Positions 24,954 to 37,092 of a DNA stretch of 64,000 nucleotides are shown here, piece by piece. The position numbers and the translations under genes are program-made. Numbering within the stretch: the first letter of the stretch is position 1; each line of letters starts with the position of its first letter. The DNA lies in NCBI GenBank assembly GCA_026545765.1, contig CM048843.1, positions 7,050,001-7,114,000 of the forward strand, read 5' to 3'. The notes below the pieces were generated by a model, which did not search any database, was not told where the DNA came from, and worked only from the letters and a program-made list of their open reading frames with translations. Source of the DNA: Plantago major. Its lineage: Eukaryota; Streptophyta; Magnoliopsida; Lamiales; Plantaginaceae.

Positions 24954-27106
24954 TGACAACTGCATTCGACTCCATAACCTTTTCCCCTGGAACCAGCTTA
25001 TCTTTCTCAACTCTGTCCCTATTTTCCCAGTCCGCGAACTCATCCAAGATTACTGACTTGTCAACATTATTCAGAAGCCCCATAGATTCCCCCATTTCAA
25101 ATATATCTGCTGCTTCATCCTGTGCTGATTTCCTCAATAGTCAAGGTTCTAAATTTCATTTGTCCGACAAACACGTACCACCATCCAGAAGATTTGCACC
25201 ATTCTCTTTAGCCAAAATCATCCATTTGGCCTTTCTTCCTGCCTTTAATCTCCTCTGAACACCGCACACATGATTATCCAATTCATGACCAGCCTGAATC
25301 GGATTCTTTTCACCCATAGGTATAGTTTTCTCCACACCTAGCCCACTCACACCACCAATCTCTTTAGCACACCCTCCAGAACTTCGATTTGGCTTAATCG
25401 GATTAAGAAAGGAAATTAGAGGCTGCAACTTGAAAGGATCGGAAGAGATTTGGGAAGAATTGTCATTCAATCGATTAGCCAAATTGCTCTCTCTGGTTCA
25501 ACCGACACCATCTGTTTAGTCATAGAGATTGACTTTTCTTGCTGGGCAAAATTACTTGGTCCCTCATCTTGGGCCACAACACCCAAGCCCAATTCTACAT
25601 GTGCAGATCCAATGAGTGCAGGCCCTGTCGTATTATCCAGGATGTCTGGCGAACTCACACCACGATCTTGAAGTTCAACGCACCTATGTCCTAATTCGGT
25701 TTCCGCCGAATCTTCACCAAAGCATTCCAAGAGTCTATTATCAATCTCAAGCAAATAACTTTCAGCCAACTCTTCCTTATTGATAGCAACATTCTTCGAG
25801 ACAATGGGAACTTCTGCATTACATTTATTTGCCGCCGACACTTTGTCTTTTCCTGGTACCCATGCATTCACCTCCCACAACTCTCTCTCTTCATCAATTC
25901 CATACCTCAAATTTGAATCTTCGTCGGACAGCTCATCGCCGCTGACATCAGACTCTGACTCCTCACCTTCGAGCCGCTCGAGCTCAGCCGGCTCGCTCAA
26001 TGATAATGCAAAATCAACGTTTTCCAGACCATGACAAAAGACTTCTTCAATCACATGAATATTATGCAATTTTCCCCTGACTTTCACCTTGAGCGTCCTA
26101 CAAATTTTCTCGAATATTGGTGTTTCGATTAAGACTCGACCACAGCTAAAATCTAGTTTGCTTGACGTAATCTTATCAATTTCCAAAACTTTTCCCAGAG
26201 GCGAACCCAATTTTCTAAAAAACGGATCACACCAAACGTGAAGAGGGACACCATATGCACTAATCCATACGCTTCTTCTTCCATTAGAATCATTTTCCTT
26301 CCAGTGACTAAGTGACGCAAAGATGGTATTCAACCAATCAGACTTCTCATTGAGAATTTTACCACTTTCCTCCGCAGTTTCGGAGTCAATAATCCAAGAA
26401 TCGTACGACAAACGATTGACTTTAGTTTTTGTATAGCCTTTTGAATGCATGAATTCTGAGATTTCATCAGCCTTGAAATTCTTCTTAGTGCATCCTACTA
26501 AACAATTTTTTGCCCACCTTGCTGTCCGTTTGTCAGGCGTGAACAACATCTCAGCCTCATTTGTAATTCCTTTGTGAACCTTCAACACTTGAGGCTTTGA
26601 AATAATCCTCTGATGTTGCTCACTTGACACAAATTTCTCTTTCAACACCTCTGAGTCTGTCCCTTTCAAATTAACGCCATGAACAGGTTCACTAATATCT
26701 TTCTTTTCACCCTGGGCAGCCACCTTTAAGAAACTCCACAGACGACAAAATTCGGTTTTCCGATTTCCTTACCTAAAGGCCTCCTGGACGGGATATGTGG
26801 CCCTTCTCTATCGAACATTGCATAATTTGCCAGTATCTTGTAGTTGCCGATCCGGAGACCTTTTATAGTTTCCAAAATTTCATCAACGTTTGCGCTGTCG
26901 TCGTACCTCACAAAAGCAAAACGTTTCCCGTCTGCGTTCCTCTTTTGTGGAAGAAAAGCGTCTCTGACAGGGCCCAGCTTTGCCATACAATCCTTCACGT
27001 CATTACACTCCCAGTCCTCAGGAAAATTTGATACGTAAAGGGTCTTTGTTCTCCTAGCAATCTTCTCGACCCACCTTTCCTGGACTGCGCGAAACCTACC
27101 TTTCAC
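24940..27106 (-). pseudogene. LINE ORF1: RRM and DUF4283-like protein (broken)
   Basis: ORF1 opens at 27106 with an RNA recognition motif: the RNP-like strands are TLYVSNFPEDW and GKRFAFVRYDD, within the first ~95 residues. A one-base shift near 26725 moves the reading into a second frame (26723-25467) with a domain resembling DUF4283 (WISAYGVPLHVWCDPFF, then GKVLEID), followed by an acidic tail. Further shifts near 25470 and 25150 lead to the end at TAG 24942-24940. An RRM-bearing ORF1 is known for one branch of plant L1 elements; it probably bound the element's RNA. Confidence 0.85.
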
Positions 27107-27280
27107 CGGTAAAACTCATTCAACCTTTTCAAAACTCATAGGGGTCCTACGAGGGGGTTCTAGGGTGACAGACGTAAAGCGGGAGGCTATGGCTGAAACT
27201 TTGGTGGCGGTGGTATGGGAACCTAGGGATGGCTCTAGGGCTTCTCTCTCTCACCATTCTTATAATTTTAGACTACTTAT

Positions 27281-28963
27281 AAAACCCTGAAATCTGTCAA
27301 CTAGTGCCAGTGTAGCTAGCTAGAGGCTATCTGCGATTTAGAGTTAGTGATTCGTTTGGTTACTTGTTCTTTAGTAGTTAGTACTCCTACAAAAATTTGA
27401 TCTGCAGTTTGAGATCCAAAACATGTTTGATTTGTTGGCCCTGTGGTGACCATTAAACTGATTTTTTTTTTCAAACTGCACCGTTAAGCTGCATGCTACG
27501 GGAAAACACTACTCCAATTTCTTTTCGTTTTTCCTTGAAATCGCTTAAACCATGGAGGTCCATAATTCACACTTGCAAGTATCATTTGGTTACTGGATAC
27601 GGGCCTTAATTTATTGAAGCCCATCATATCAAGAAGATCAAACTAATGACCAGTTGACAATGCTGTGACAAAATGGGCTTAAATTGGTTGGCCTATTTGT
27701 TACCACCTTTTTCTTCACATGGAAACAACTTAGCACTGAAATGGAATGAGATCCAGCACTTGTGGAGTTGTGGATGCATGTCCTTAATTGTACAATTCAG
27801 TCAATAGAACAAAGGCACATGATAATGAAACGAAACACCAATCGGGAGAATATCCTAACATGAAAATCGATCGACCATTCTTTACCAATTAATTCCTCTC
27901 CAATCATATAATAACAATCACATAATTATAGAAGCGTATTTTGTCATAGTCGTATGTAGAGTTGACTTGAATATCCTAACCTAACATCTACCTCCAAATA
28001 CAAATTATGATGAACCGGATGGATGTGTACAATTCCCCTTGGAGAGGTATGCATTGTGTCATATTCTTAATGTCAGTGACATTCTCAAGTCAAGAAAAGA
28101 AGCAACCTTTTAGCTTGAAATGACAATCCAAATTTCCAAATTTGATGACAGTATTAAGGATATGTTATCTTCAACTGCAATTTTCTGAATTGAACTGAAC
28201 TGAACTGAATGGAACTGAACTGAAGAAATTATTTTGTAATAATAATAACAATTATATGATGGTATATATAATCACAATTAAAAAAATATATTATTTTTGT
28301 CATCTTTCTCACACTCTTCCTACTCTTTTTCTGTCACTTTACCTTTTTATTTATTATTGTATAACAAACTTTAAAATCAACCGCGTGGAAAACAATATGA
28401 GAATCATAACTCGATTAAAATCGAATTTTAATCGTCGTACAAACCGAGGAAGATAATATAGAGTCCGAGGAAGATAATATGGAGGAATAATGTTTGTGAT
28501 AATGTTCTTTTTATATAGTTTGGTCCGACTTTAATTTGGTTTAACTTGTTTTGGAGTTTCTTAGAGTCATTTGAAAGACTTGTAGAGTTTGGTTTGACTT
28601 TGGTTTGGCTTAACTTGTTTTTTATTTGTTAAGTTTGAGAAAAAACTCAACATTAGCTTCTGAGTTTAATTCTATTGTTCCGATATCTTCCAACAAAAGA
28701 ACATGCAGATTTTTTGTTAGAGATGTACGTACAAAGTATGTGAACCAGATTGTATGGTACTCTCAGGTTCCTGTAGTTTCTTATCTTAACTCACATTTTA
28801 CGGTAGAAAAGAATGGTAATTCAAATTGTAAATATACTCTTTATTTCATTGATCTACTAAAAATCGTATTAAAAAGAAAAAAAAGTTGAAAATAACTCAA
28901 TTGGATAAATTTTATTATTTTTCTCGTACAAAAGATCGGGTGTGTAAATAAATGATAAAATAT

Positions 28964-28999
<36 letters not shown>

Positions 29000-31381
29000 C
29001 AACAGTAACAACAATAACAATAATAATAATAATAATAATAATAATATGAATTTAATGAACCGAACTGAACTGAATGAGTTTTCAGTTGAAGAGAAGAGAA
29101 TTATTTGCAGACATGATCGATCTAGAGGGTTCTAGATGATTGATAAAAAAAGCTAAAACTTTCTTGCACATCAAAGACTTGGAGTAACAACGGTCCTTTT
29201 CTTCTTCCAGTCTGCATCTGATGTGCAGTACTATAATTGTTCTTAAGTTGCTGTCCTTGTTTCATTTGTGGCGTGTAAGATTATCAGACAACATGCTATA
29301 GTTCTGCTCAATTTAATACTACTACTAGTGTAAATGTTGCTTATAGTCTTCGTCCATTATCCAACTATAATAATGTTGTAATCCACTTCAGATTGATAAT
29401 AACAACCTGATCATAGTTGTAGTTAGTAGAAACACACTAAGAACTCCAAATTAAATCATAGCCGCCATAGATGTTGTTCGATTATTAATCGATCGATATC
29501 AATAACTATCCCTAATTAATGAAAGATGGAAAAGAACCTCGTACAAGAAATTTTGGTTCTTGTAATTTTATAGTCTGGGTAAGTACATCAATCTTTATAG
29601 AATCCTTATAAGAAACTAAAGTTACCAACAGACATTATGATTATAGATATAAACATCATATGTACCATATGTTATTAATAAGATGTGTTACATTATTAGT
29701 ATTGTTTTAAACATTATACTTATGTATAAATGAGGTTAATTTAGCTCAATTGATTACATTGAGATATCATAATTCCATAGGATTCCCGTACAGATTTACG
29801 TTCATAAAGCTTCGATAATGAATTTATAGATTAAATAATAGTAATATATTAGTTGAAATGTTTAATAATCATTTTTTACTTTACCCACTGCAATTTGACC
29901 ATTTGTATGGAGTGACCATAAATTTTGCAAGTTTGCAGTTTGACCCGCGGATGTTTGAGACTGAGTACCGGATGTTTATAACTTTAAAGTTTGGATTATT
30001 GCGATGTGCTCTCTGAATTTCAAGTTTTTCACATTTGCCCAATTGTACTTGTAACAGGGAGCAATTAATCGTACACATTAGAGATTTCAGTGGATTTCTA
30101 AGAGGAGTAGAGGGTACTCCAAACAAATTTTCAAACGTTTGGCTCATTGGCTGGACTTTCTGACGAATTGTAAACCTACATAAGAAAAATAAAAGCAAGA
30201 TAATTTATATAATCCTTGTTGCATGTTATTTTGAACTAATGGAGATTATAATTAGTGTTTATATAAACTTTATAGCATGTGATTCCATTTTAAGACCACA
30301 TTGTTTGCTTAATTTCTGATAATTTACTTGATGAACACAAAACCGGGTCAACCACCATAGCACATTGTTTTCCAAGTCAAGTTAATCATTGATATGAATT
30401 AAATGAATGTGTATATACATACACTAGTAAAATTGTGCACGTGAATTCAAATAAATGAGTCTCATATTAAAATTTAAATATGCATGACATAAACATTATA
30501 ATATATATTTAAACTTATACTTAGTTAATTAAAAATTCAATCATAATATATGTTAATTATATAAGTAATTAATAAAAATATAAATTTTGGTGATTATAAT
30601 GGTGGAAGTAGTGAGAGATGATGTGCAACTCTCTTCTTTTTTTCTTTTCCTCTTTAGCTTTATTTTTATAGGTTAAATCTAAAGTCAAAATTAATCAATT
30701 GATCAAAATTAAATTGATTGGTGTAACAACTACCTTTGGATAGTTATCTTTTAGAATAGTAAATAAGATACATAAGAAGTAATTAAAGAAAAGCTTGAAG
30801 ATTTAGCAAGAATGTACGTAATCATACAACCTGCGTCATTGCTTAAGTCTTGATGAATTCAAGTCAACTTAAATGGTTTTTTTTTAATAGAAAAAGAACG
30901 CCATTGAGATTTATATGATGTACTATATCGAAGATTAATAAGAAAGAAATGATAACCCATTTCATTGCCTATCAATTATTATCTACTTCAATATACATGT
31001 TGTTGGTTATGTACTTGTAACTACTGAAGATGCGCCTTGTGTTTGCAAGGAAATTCCATGTGTGATTCAAGAATTTCTGCTCCTGCAAATCTGCAAATGT
31101 TCTTTTTCTGGGAAAAAGTTGAAATGTGATCCACAAGAAATGGATGATGCCCCACAACAACCAATTTATTTTACTCCTTGAGACCCACGCTTTTGGATTT
31201 CAACATTAAACTAAACTCCGACACGGCTAAACTTTTTCTTGTTTATGCTATATTTTCGAATAGTAATTCTCAGACAGTTTATGAAGAGATTATAAGAGAC
31301 GGATAAACATTACAGTTATATTAAAATATATTAGAGGTTTTACTAATAATATCGATGATATACATATACATAAAAACACTG
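27281..31381. other. gene-poor AT-rich DNA
   Basis: No gene recognised. Contents: GAACTGAACTGA-type repeats near 28192-28222 and 29060-29085, a TAA-type microsatellite (28959-29046), and a duplicated T-rich segment near 28520-28555 and 28588-28622 (GTTTGGTYYGACTTT..). The open frames at 28626-28889 (+) and 29881-30198 (-) have no family resemblance. Confidence 0.4.
28959..29046. repeat. TAA/AAC trinucleotide microsatellite
   Basis: Runs of AAT/TAA repeats interrupted by an AAC/ACA-rich stretch (about 28998-29018). Confidence 0.92.
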
Positions 31382-31875
31382 TGTTTTGAAACTCGGACCA
31401 AGGCCGCCTACTCATCTGTAGGAGGATTCAACCGGCCAACTCGGCCAACCTATAAAAAATATTTTTAAAAATAAAACATAATGTATGCCTTAAAAATTCA
31501 ACATATACATTTTTTACCTAAAAAAAAGATAGAAAACATTATAAACGACATATGCCTCAATTCCAAACACAAAGTCACCATAACTCTATAACATTGAGTT
31601 CAAAATAACAAATAACATTAAAGCACGGGAGAAGAATGAGCTGCAAAAAAGGAAAAGGAAGAAGACTGAAAAGGAAAAGGAACTGAGCGATTAGGGCTTT
31701 TGTTGTGATTGGGTTTTTTGATTTTTTTTCTTTTTTTTTTATTTAGAAACCCGGTTTTAACCGGGTGGAACCGCGTTTTTACCAAAACCCGATTTTTTCC
31801 GGTTTTGGGGGGTTTTCGGCCCGGACCCCCTCCGAGTCGCGGTCGAACCGGGTTGACCCGCCGGATTTCATAACA
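31382..31875. mobile_element. possible small DNA transposon rich in CCGG-type motifs
   Basis: The ends are loosely inverted: TGTTTTGAAACTCGG at the left and, reverse-complemented, TGTTATGAAATCCGG at the right. The interior near the right end is full of AACCGGGT, AACCCGG and CCGGTT motifs, unlike the AT-rich surroundings. A target-site duplication could not be resolved and no protein is encoded. Confidence 0.45.
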
Positions 31876-33755
31876 TAAACATTAATGATATTGTTTAAAA
31901 CATTATACATATACTTAAATAAATCAATTCATCTCTCAGTCTCTCACTAATACATGTATCTTTTAAGACTTTGTGATAATCGAATATTTCGATCCTTCTC
32001 TATTTAAATATTCTGTTGTGAAATTGCGTGTATGAGACCTAGGGGTGTAAGAAAAAATAACTGGCTGCCATCCTGCCATTTCGCCCGTTGGTCATTGCAC
32101 CCGTCGATTATTTTTTGACAAAAACCGCCACGGTTAATTTTTTTGACATTGACCGACCAAATATCCAAAACCACTTGACTATCAGCTGCAACCGCCTCTA
32201 TAACCTCCGCCAACTCCATCATCACCTCCACACCCACCACCGTCGCCTTTATATCCCTTGCACAAACTCATGGTGTCATATTCTAAAATGTGAATGCTGC
32301 AACTAATTGAGACATGAATAATTTAAATCATGTACAACACATTCCTTTATGCTCTGGCCCATTCCTAATCCACAAAAGGCCACACGTTTTTGTACCCAAA
32401 TAGTCTCGTTACAAAGGTACACTATAGATAATTCTCTTGCAATTATGTACGTCCGCTCCCGCCTCTAGCCGAACCAAGGCGACTTAATACGTTCTATATA
32501 TACACGTTATTAGAGTCCGCCCACAAGCTTCATGGTCCGACACCAGAACCCTTTTTATGATCAGAATTCCAGGTTGAAATGATGGGCCGGTCCGACCCCC
32601 ACACTCCTCACCACGGACATATATGCATTAGGGGAATTAGACTTCTGATCAAAACAATATAAATAAGTCCGTCATTCTCTTTTGTCCTATTTGGAGTCTA
32701 TGGACTACTACCGGTCTTGTCTCGAATATCGTCAGAGTCCAACGCGCCACCTATCTCCACCACGCACAACCTATCACCAAGCCGACCAAACTCCGGAATG
32801 TCAGAGAGCTTGTCCCCAGAGCTCAACACTATAAATAGGGCGCATTTACTCTTCATTAAGGTACACAACTACTTCACAATAATCCACTCTCTAGATTTGG
32901 TAGTCCGAGCCCTAGCTTGAACAACCTCCTAACCCGTTAAGTTCGAGCCCGGTTTGTCTCAGGCAGACTGGCCCAAAAGGGTTTAATCCCTTCTCCTCTT
33001 GTTCACAGATTAACAATAGAAACATTCCAGTGACGGACCATCACTAAAGGACGGACTCTCAATATTGACGGACCCTTCACTATCAAGGAATCCTCCATGC
33101 TTAATTCGCATTTCTGGCGGACTCCAATCTCTTGCCGGACCAAAAGAACGAAAGGACTTTGAACAGAACCTTGACGAATTACAAAGAACTACACCTAAGC
33201 TCTGGACGGACTCCTCTGACCTAAACTAATCCAGTTTTACCCTATATCAATCTCTAATCTAAATTGACAAGGAATATTAGTCACTTCCAAATTAGACTTC
33301 TGATTCTGGACCATTTCAAAAATGGCTATTAACACTCCCAATCTAACTAGATATCTATCCTATATGGAACCAACCAATCAAACAAAGAACTTAATATTTT
33401 ATTAACAATAGAACCTTCTAATTCTAATACACATTAAGTACAGAAATTAATACTTCCTCTAGCCCCCTCCCCAAGAAGTCAAGCCCAAGAAATAAATAAA
33501 TAAAATAAAAAATAAACTGAAAATGCAATAGAAGCTTCTCTGAATCATGTTCTTGCAAGACTTTGTTACATTTATTTGACCACCATGTTGTTTTACCTCT
33601 TGTTCAAGTCTCCCAATTAAAATAATCTCACATCAATCTCTTTATATACCATCTCTAAAACTTTTTTCCAATCCATTTCCATCAAAACACAACACACAAT
33701 CCTAAAACTCATCCAAAAAACACAACAAAACTTTACCTTCATTTGATCATCACAA
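31876..33755. other. intergenic DNA upstream of the ZCF37-like gene
   Basis: No gene recognised. From about 32450 to 33250 the composition shifts to repeated GGACGGAC / CCGAC / GTCCG-type words. This suggests an old LTR-like or other repeat remnant, but no borders were found. The last ~150 bp (33640-33755) should hold the promoter and 5' UTR of the downstream gene; a TATATA-like motif sits near 33643. Confidence 0.35.
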
Positions 33756-34745
33756 ATGTTCATCTGTGGCAGTGGAAGTTTTCCCCACAACGACGACGAT
33801 GACTACTACGAATACTACCAATCCCAGCAGTGTGCGACGCCAAAGAAATCGAAAATGAGCACAAGTTTTTCCAAGATTATCGGTAGGGATTCAGGCAACA
33901 AGAATCCTTATGCTGATCGAGGATTAGACAAATTCAACGCGCTCCTAGCTGACCTGGATGACAAGAAGCAGCAAATTTACATGCAGATGGGAGGTGATCA
34001 GGTCTCCTTCGTTCGTTTTGTTTACACGAACTCCAAACGTGTGAAACCGATAATTGTTCGATCGGCTAAGGAGAAGAAGAACAAGCAGGACATGATGCAC
34101 AGTCCCAAGGGCACTGTTGTGGCAAGTGTTGTACCGAGCACTGCTGAAACAGTACCTAATGTAACAGGAGAAGTCGTTTCGCCAAGACATAGCGGAGGAT
34201 CCGAATCAGTACAATCTGAAATTGTACATGCAAAAGAGGATAGATGTTGTCTGATTAAGACATACATGAGCAACAGTGGAAGCTTTAAGCTGCAAGACTT
34301 GAAGCAACCCAGGTACTTAATTCCTGTGTTTCTGGTACTGGTTTTGTTGCTTCTGGCAGTGTTTGGGCGGTCTTTGACGATTCTGTGCACGGCTATTCTA
34401 TGGTACATAAGTCCTACGATCAATTCATCAACATCAGCAGAACCATGGTTAGCTAAGAAGAAACCGAAGACATTGAAGAAAGAGTATTCAAAGACAGTGA
34501 GCGCGATAAACATGGTTCCCAGCGAGGGACCCTTATCTCCCAAGACCGGTTCATTAACACCGGTGGTGACATTGCCAAGTAAGAAGAAGCCAAAGGCGCT
34601 GAAGAAAGTATGTTCCAAGACCTTGAGCTCGAAGAGCTTGGTGCAGAGTGAAGGACCTTCTTCTCCGACAAGTGTGCTCACAAGTCCAGTGGCGGATAAT
34701 AGGTATCGACCACTGTGTCCACGAACTAGAAGAAAAAGCTTATGA
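33756..34745 (+). CDS. ZCF37-like plant protein with one membrane segment
   Basis: Single-exon frame of 329 residues from MFICGSGSF. The start, an Asp/Tyr-rich acidic patch (about residues 14-22), and the block NPYADRGLDKFNALLADL (about 49-66) followed by DKKQQIY and VSFVRFVY resemble the plant ZCF37 family of small proteins of unknown function; this rests on pattern memory and is not certain. A strongly hydrophobic stretch near residues 187-219 (LIPVFLVLVLLLLAVFG, then LTILCTAILWY) predicts one membrane segment. After it the tail has two tandem copies of a ~42-residue unit, KKKPKTLKK.. and KKKPKALKK.., each followed by SEGPxSP. No signal peptide is evident. The frame is clean, and the long minus-strand open frame across it is a shadow. 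Confidence 0.78.
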   Translation: MFICGSGSFPHNDDDDYYEYYQSQQCATPKKSKMSTSFSKIIGRDSGNKNPYADRGLDKFNALLADLDDKKQQIYMQMGGDQVSFVRFVYTNSKRVKPIIVRSAKEKKNKQDMMHSPKGTVVASVVPSTAETVPNVTGEVVSPRHSGGSESVQSEIVHAKEDRCCLIKTYMSNSGSFKLQDLKQPRYLIPVFLVLVLLLLAVFGRSLTILCTAILWYISPTINSSTSAEPWLAKKKPKTLKKEYSKTVSAINMVPSEGPLSPKTGSLTPVVTLPSKKKPKALKKVCSKTLSSKSLVQSEGPSSPTSVLTSPVADNRYRPLCPRTRRKSL

Positions 34746-36256
34746 AGATCGTTCATGTTTCAAGTTTGATCTGTTGTTTCATGAGTTCGCTGATATTTCT
34801 TTTGTTCTTTCATAGTTTTGTTTTTGGTTAGAGCGAATTGATGTTATAATCGATCGTTCTACAATGTTTTGATCTCGACTGCATTACGAGGCCGCTTGCA
34901 CTACCTGTACATAACTGTGGTTTTCGCCAAGAGGCCTCGGGAAGTTTTGAATTCTCCGATTGTAATCTGGGAGACTTAGAAAAGTCTCTCTTGTTGAATC
35001 TTGACATGTTCCTTGTGGTGTAACATTAAATGTTCACTTTTTTTTTTCTTTAGCTTCATTAACATCATTTCATATAATAGAATAAACCGTTATGCACAAT
35101 GTTCGATAACATGTTGTATATCATAGAATAAACCGTTCTGCAGTGTTCGGTGAACTTATAATAGTCATACATAATTGCAGCATTTACCAAGAGGCCTGTG
35201 AAACTCACAGAATGTAATGTTGGGAGACTTTGAAAAAGTCTGTGAACATGAACCTTGACATGTTCTTCTATTAAATTGAACTGTACCTCAGACCTCAGTA
35301 CCTGTAATATGTTAGTAGAAATGGTGATATGTTCATGTAACGTGTTGAAGCAGTTGTGGAAAAGCAAGCATATAACGTGTTTGGGTTCATTAACTCTAGA
35401 TTTCCGTATAAAATTTTATCCGCCCGAGGATTTATTATTTATTTAGTACTAAATTTATGATGAATTGACTAGTTCTCACTATATATATTTTAATATATTA
35501 ATCTTGTAGTTGAATTTTTATAATTCTGATTTGGTGATGAATAGTTGATTAGGTAGACTATTAAACAAGTGATTAGGTACAGTATGAAACGGATTTACGA
35601 ACTACTACTAGTACTACTTGGAAATTATGATAATGTATGTTACGGTAAGTCGAGAAGTTACACACTGGTAGACAATGTACATGTAGTGTGCAACTTCTAG
35701 ACTATTAATCGATCGAGACTGGATTCTATGGGCCAACACAATCATGGGCCAATCTCTTGGTGATATATTAACTCTACATATGCTAAAATTGTTCAAGATC
35801 ACGTGATCTAAATACAAACTTTGGGACGTTACAATATACTCGTCTGGTATATAACAAATACATGTACAGAGTCCTAGTTCTAGAAAGTAGAAACCATAAA
35901 GCCAAAAAATTATTGTACTGGTAGACTGCAGGGGGCATTTTATTCATTCGGTGTACACACATCTATTCCACAGCTTGCTTGCAAAGTTGCAGCCACTAAT
36001 TAAGAAAGTTATACGGAGTATGAGCCATTGAAGAGAAATTAGGCTTCATAATTCATATATATCCGTCGGATTATTTTTGTGACTACTAAGAGTGAATTTT
36101 CAAAAATGACATCCCAAGGAATTGAATGAGGAAACATCAATATCCCATAGTATTGAGATTGAGCTCGTGAAAATTGATTTCTGCACTAAATGATGCATTT
36201 ATGGGAGTAAGAGAGGTCGAAAATTAACCCGTTCTCCATGGAAAATACACGTATTT
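34746..36256. other. 3' flank with local duplication, then AT-rich DNA
   Basis: A diverged direct duplication is visible. AAGAGGCCT..GGGAGACTT..AAAAGTCT..CTTGACATGTTC occurs near 34930-35012 and again near 35188-35266, and AGAATAAACCGTT occurs near 35080 and 35124. No gene recognised. Confidence 0.5.
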
Positions 36257-37092
36257 AAAAAAAGTCCCTGATATTTGAACAATAACATATTAATCCCCAC
36301 AATTCTTAAATAATTACGAATTGGTAATTGCATTTTGAAATGGCCAAACACATCCTTATATGCTTAATACAAATTTGACTCTAACTTACAATAAATTCAA
36401 TATTTACCTCGAAAGTATATTTTATTTTCCAAATTGAGATGCATAAGTTGATCATGTCAAGTTTCAACTTACTAACCGCTAACTTTCAACTTTTTATGTA
36501 CCTAAAATTACTTCATAAATATAGAAGCATTTTTAAAAGAATAGAAAATGAAATGACAAATAAAATAATTGGTAGATGATATTAAAAAAATAGTAGTTAT
36601 TATTTTAGTTGTAAATTAATAACCACAAAATATTTAGTTTTAATAATACAAAATTAAGAAATTATTGGCTATTCTTTTGTTTTACTGATAATTTACTTTA
36701 TTTTAGTTTAAAAGATTAACCAATGATTGGTTAAACTCAAAAAGAGAATAATCATGTCTTTTTCTTAAAATAAACATTATTATCACTGTCCACATAACTT
36801 TTCTTTTAAAAACAGAAGAATTTAAAAATACGAAACATAAAAATTGCAGTGTTACACAATCCATAAGTTTCACTTACTACAAAAAAAATTAATAATCATA
36901 CAGTTCGAAAATAATGTTTTTAACAAAATATTAAAAAATAAATAATGTTGAAAGATAACGGGTTTAAGTTAAATTAATTAAAATGTGAGTTATACTTATG
37001 CAAAATAGGAAATTAAGGCCATGTTTGGGAGGTGAACTTAGAAAATGGAAAATGGACCAATATGTTATTGTTCAAATTTCAGGGACTTTTTT
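36257..37092. mobile_element. non-autonomous element with 39-bp inverted repeats
   Basis: The left repeat (36257-36296) and right repeat (37054-37092) match at 36 of 39 positions in inverted orientation, both starting AAAAAAGTCCCTG and sharing TTTGAACAATAACATATT. Subterminal GGCCAAACA / TGTTTGG words are also inverted. The interior is very AT-rich without coding sequence. The target-site duplication is not clear, so a TA or TWA duplication (Stowaway or Tourist type) remains possible. Confidence 0.75.

Larger units (their letters stand above)
21057..27280 (-). mobile_element. near-full-length LINE (L1-type), minus strand, with 17-bp TSD
   Basis: The direct repeat AATTTTAGACTACTTAT at 21057-21073 and 27264-27280 is exact and bounds an insert of about 6.19 kb (21074-27263). 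On the minus strand the insert ends in a short A tract (T run at 21074-21083). It carries ORF1 with an RRM, then ORF2 with endonuclease, reverse transcriptase and zf-RVT domains. The length and retained 5' region indicate a complete or nearly complete insertion. A handful of frameshifts and at least one nonsense codon disable it, so it is young but dead. Confidence 0.95.

Noticed and set aside
29881-30198. 105-codon minus-strand frame.
   Set aside because: No homology pattern, no splice sites making it longer, and repeat-like surroundings.
34022-34756. 244-codon minus-strand frame opposite the ZCF37-like gene.
   Set aside because: The plus-strand frame has family-like blocks and a membrane segment; the minus frame has none.
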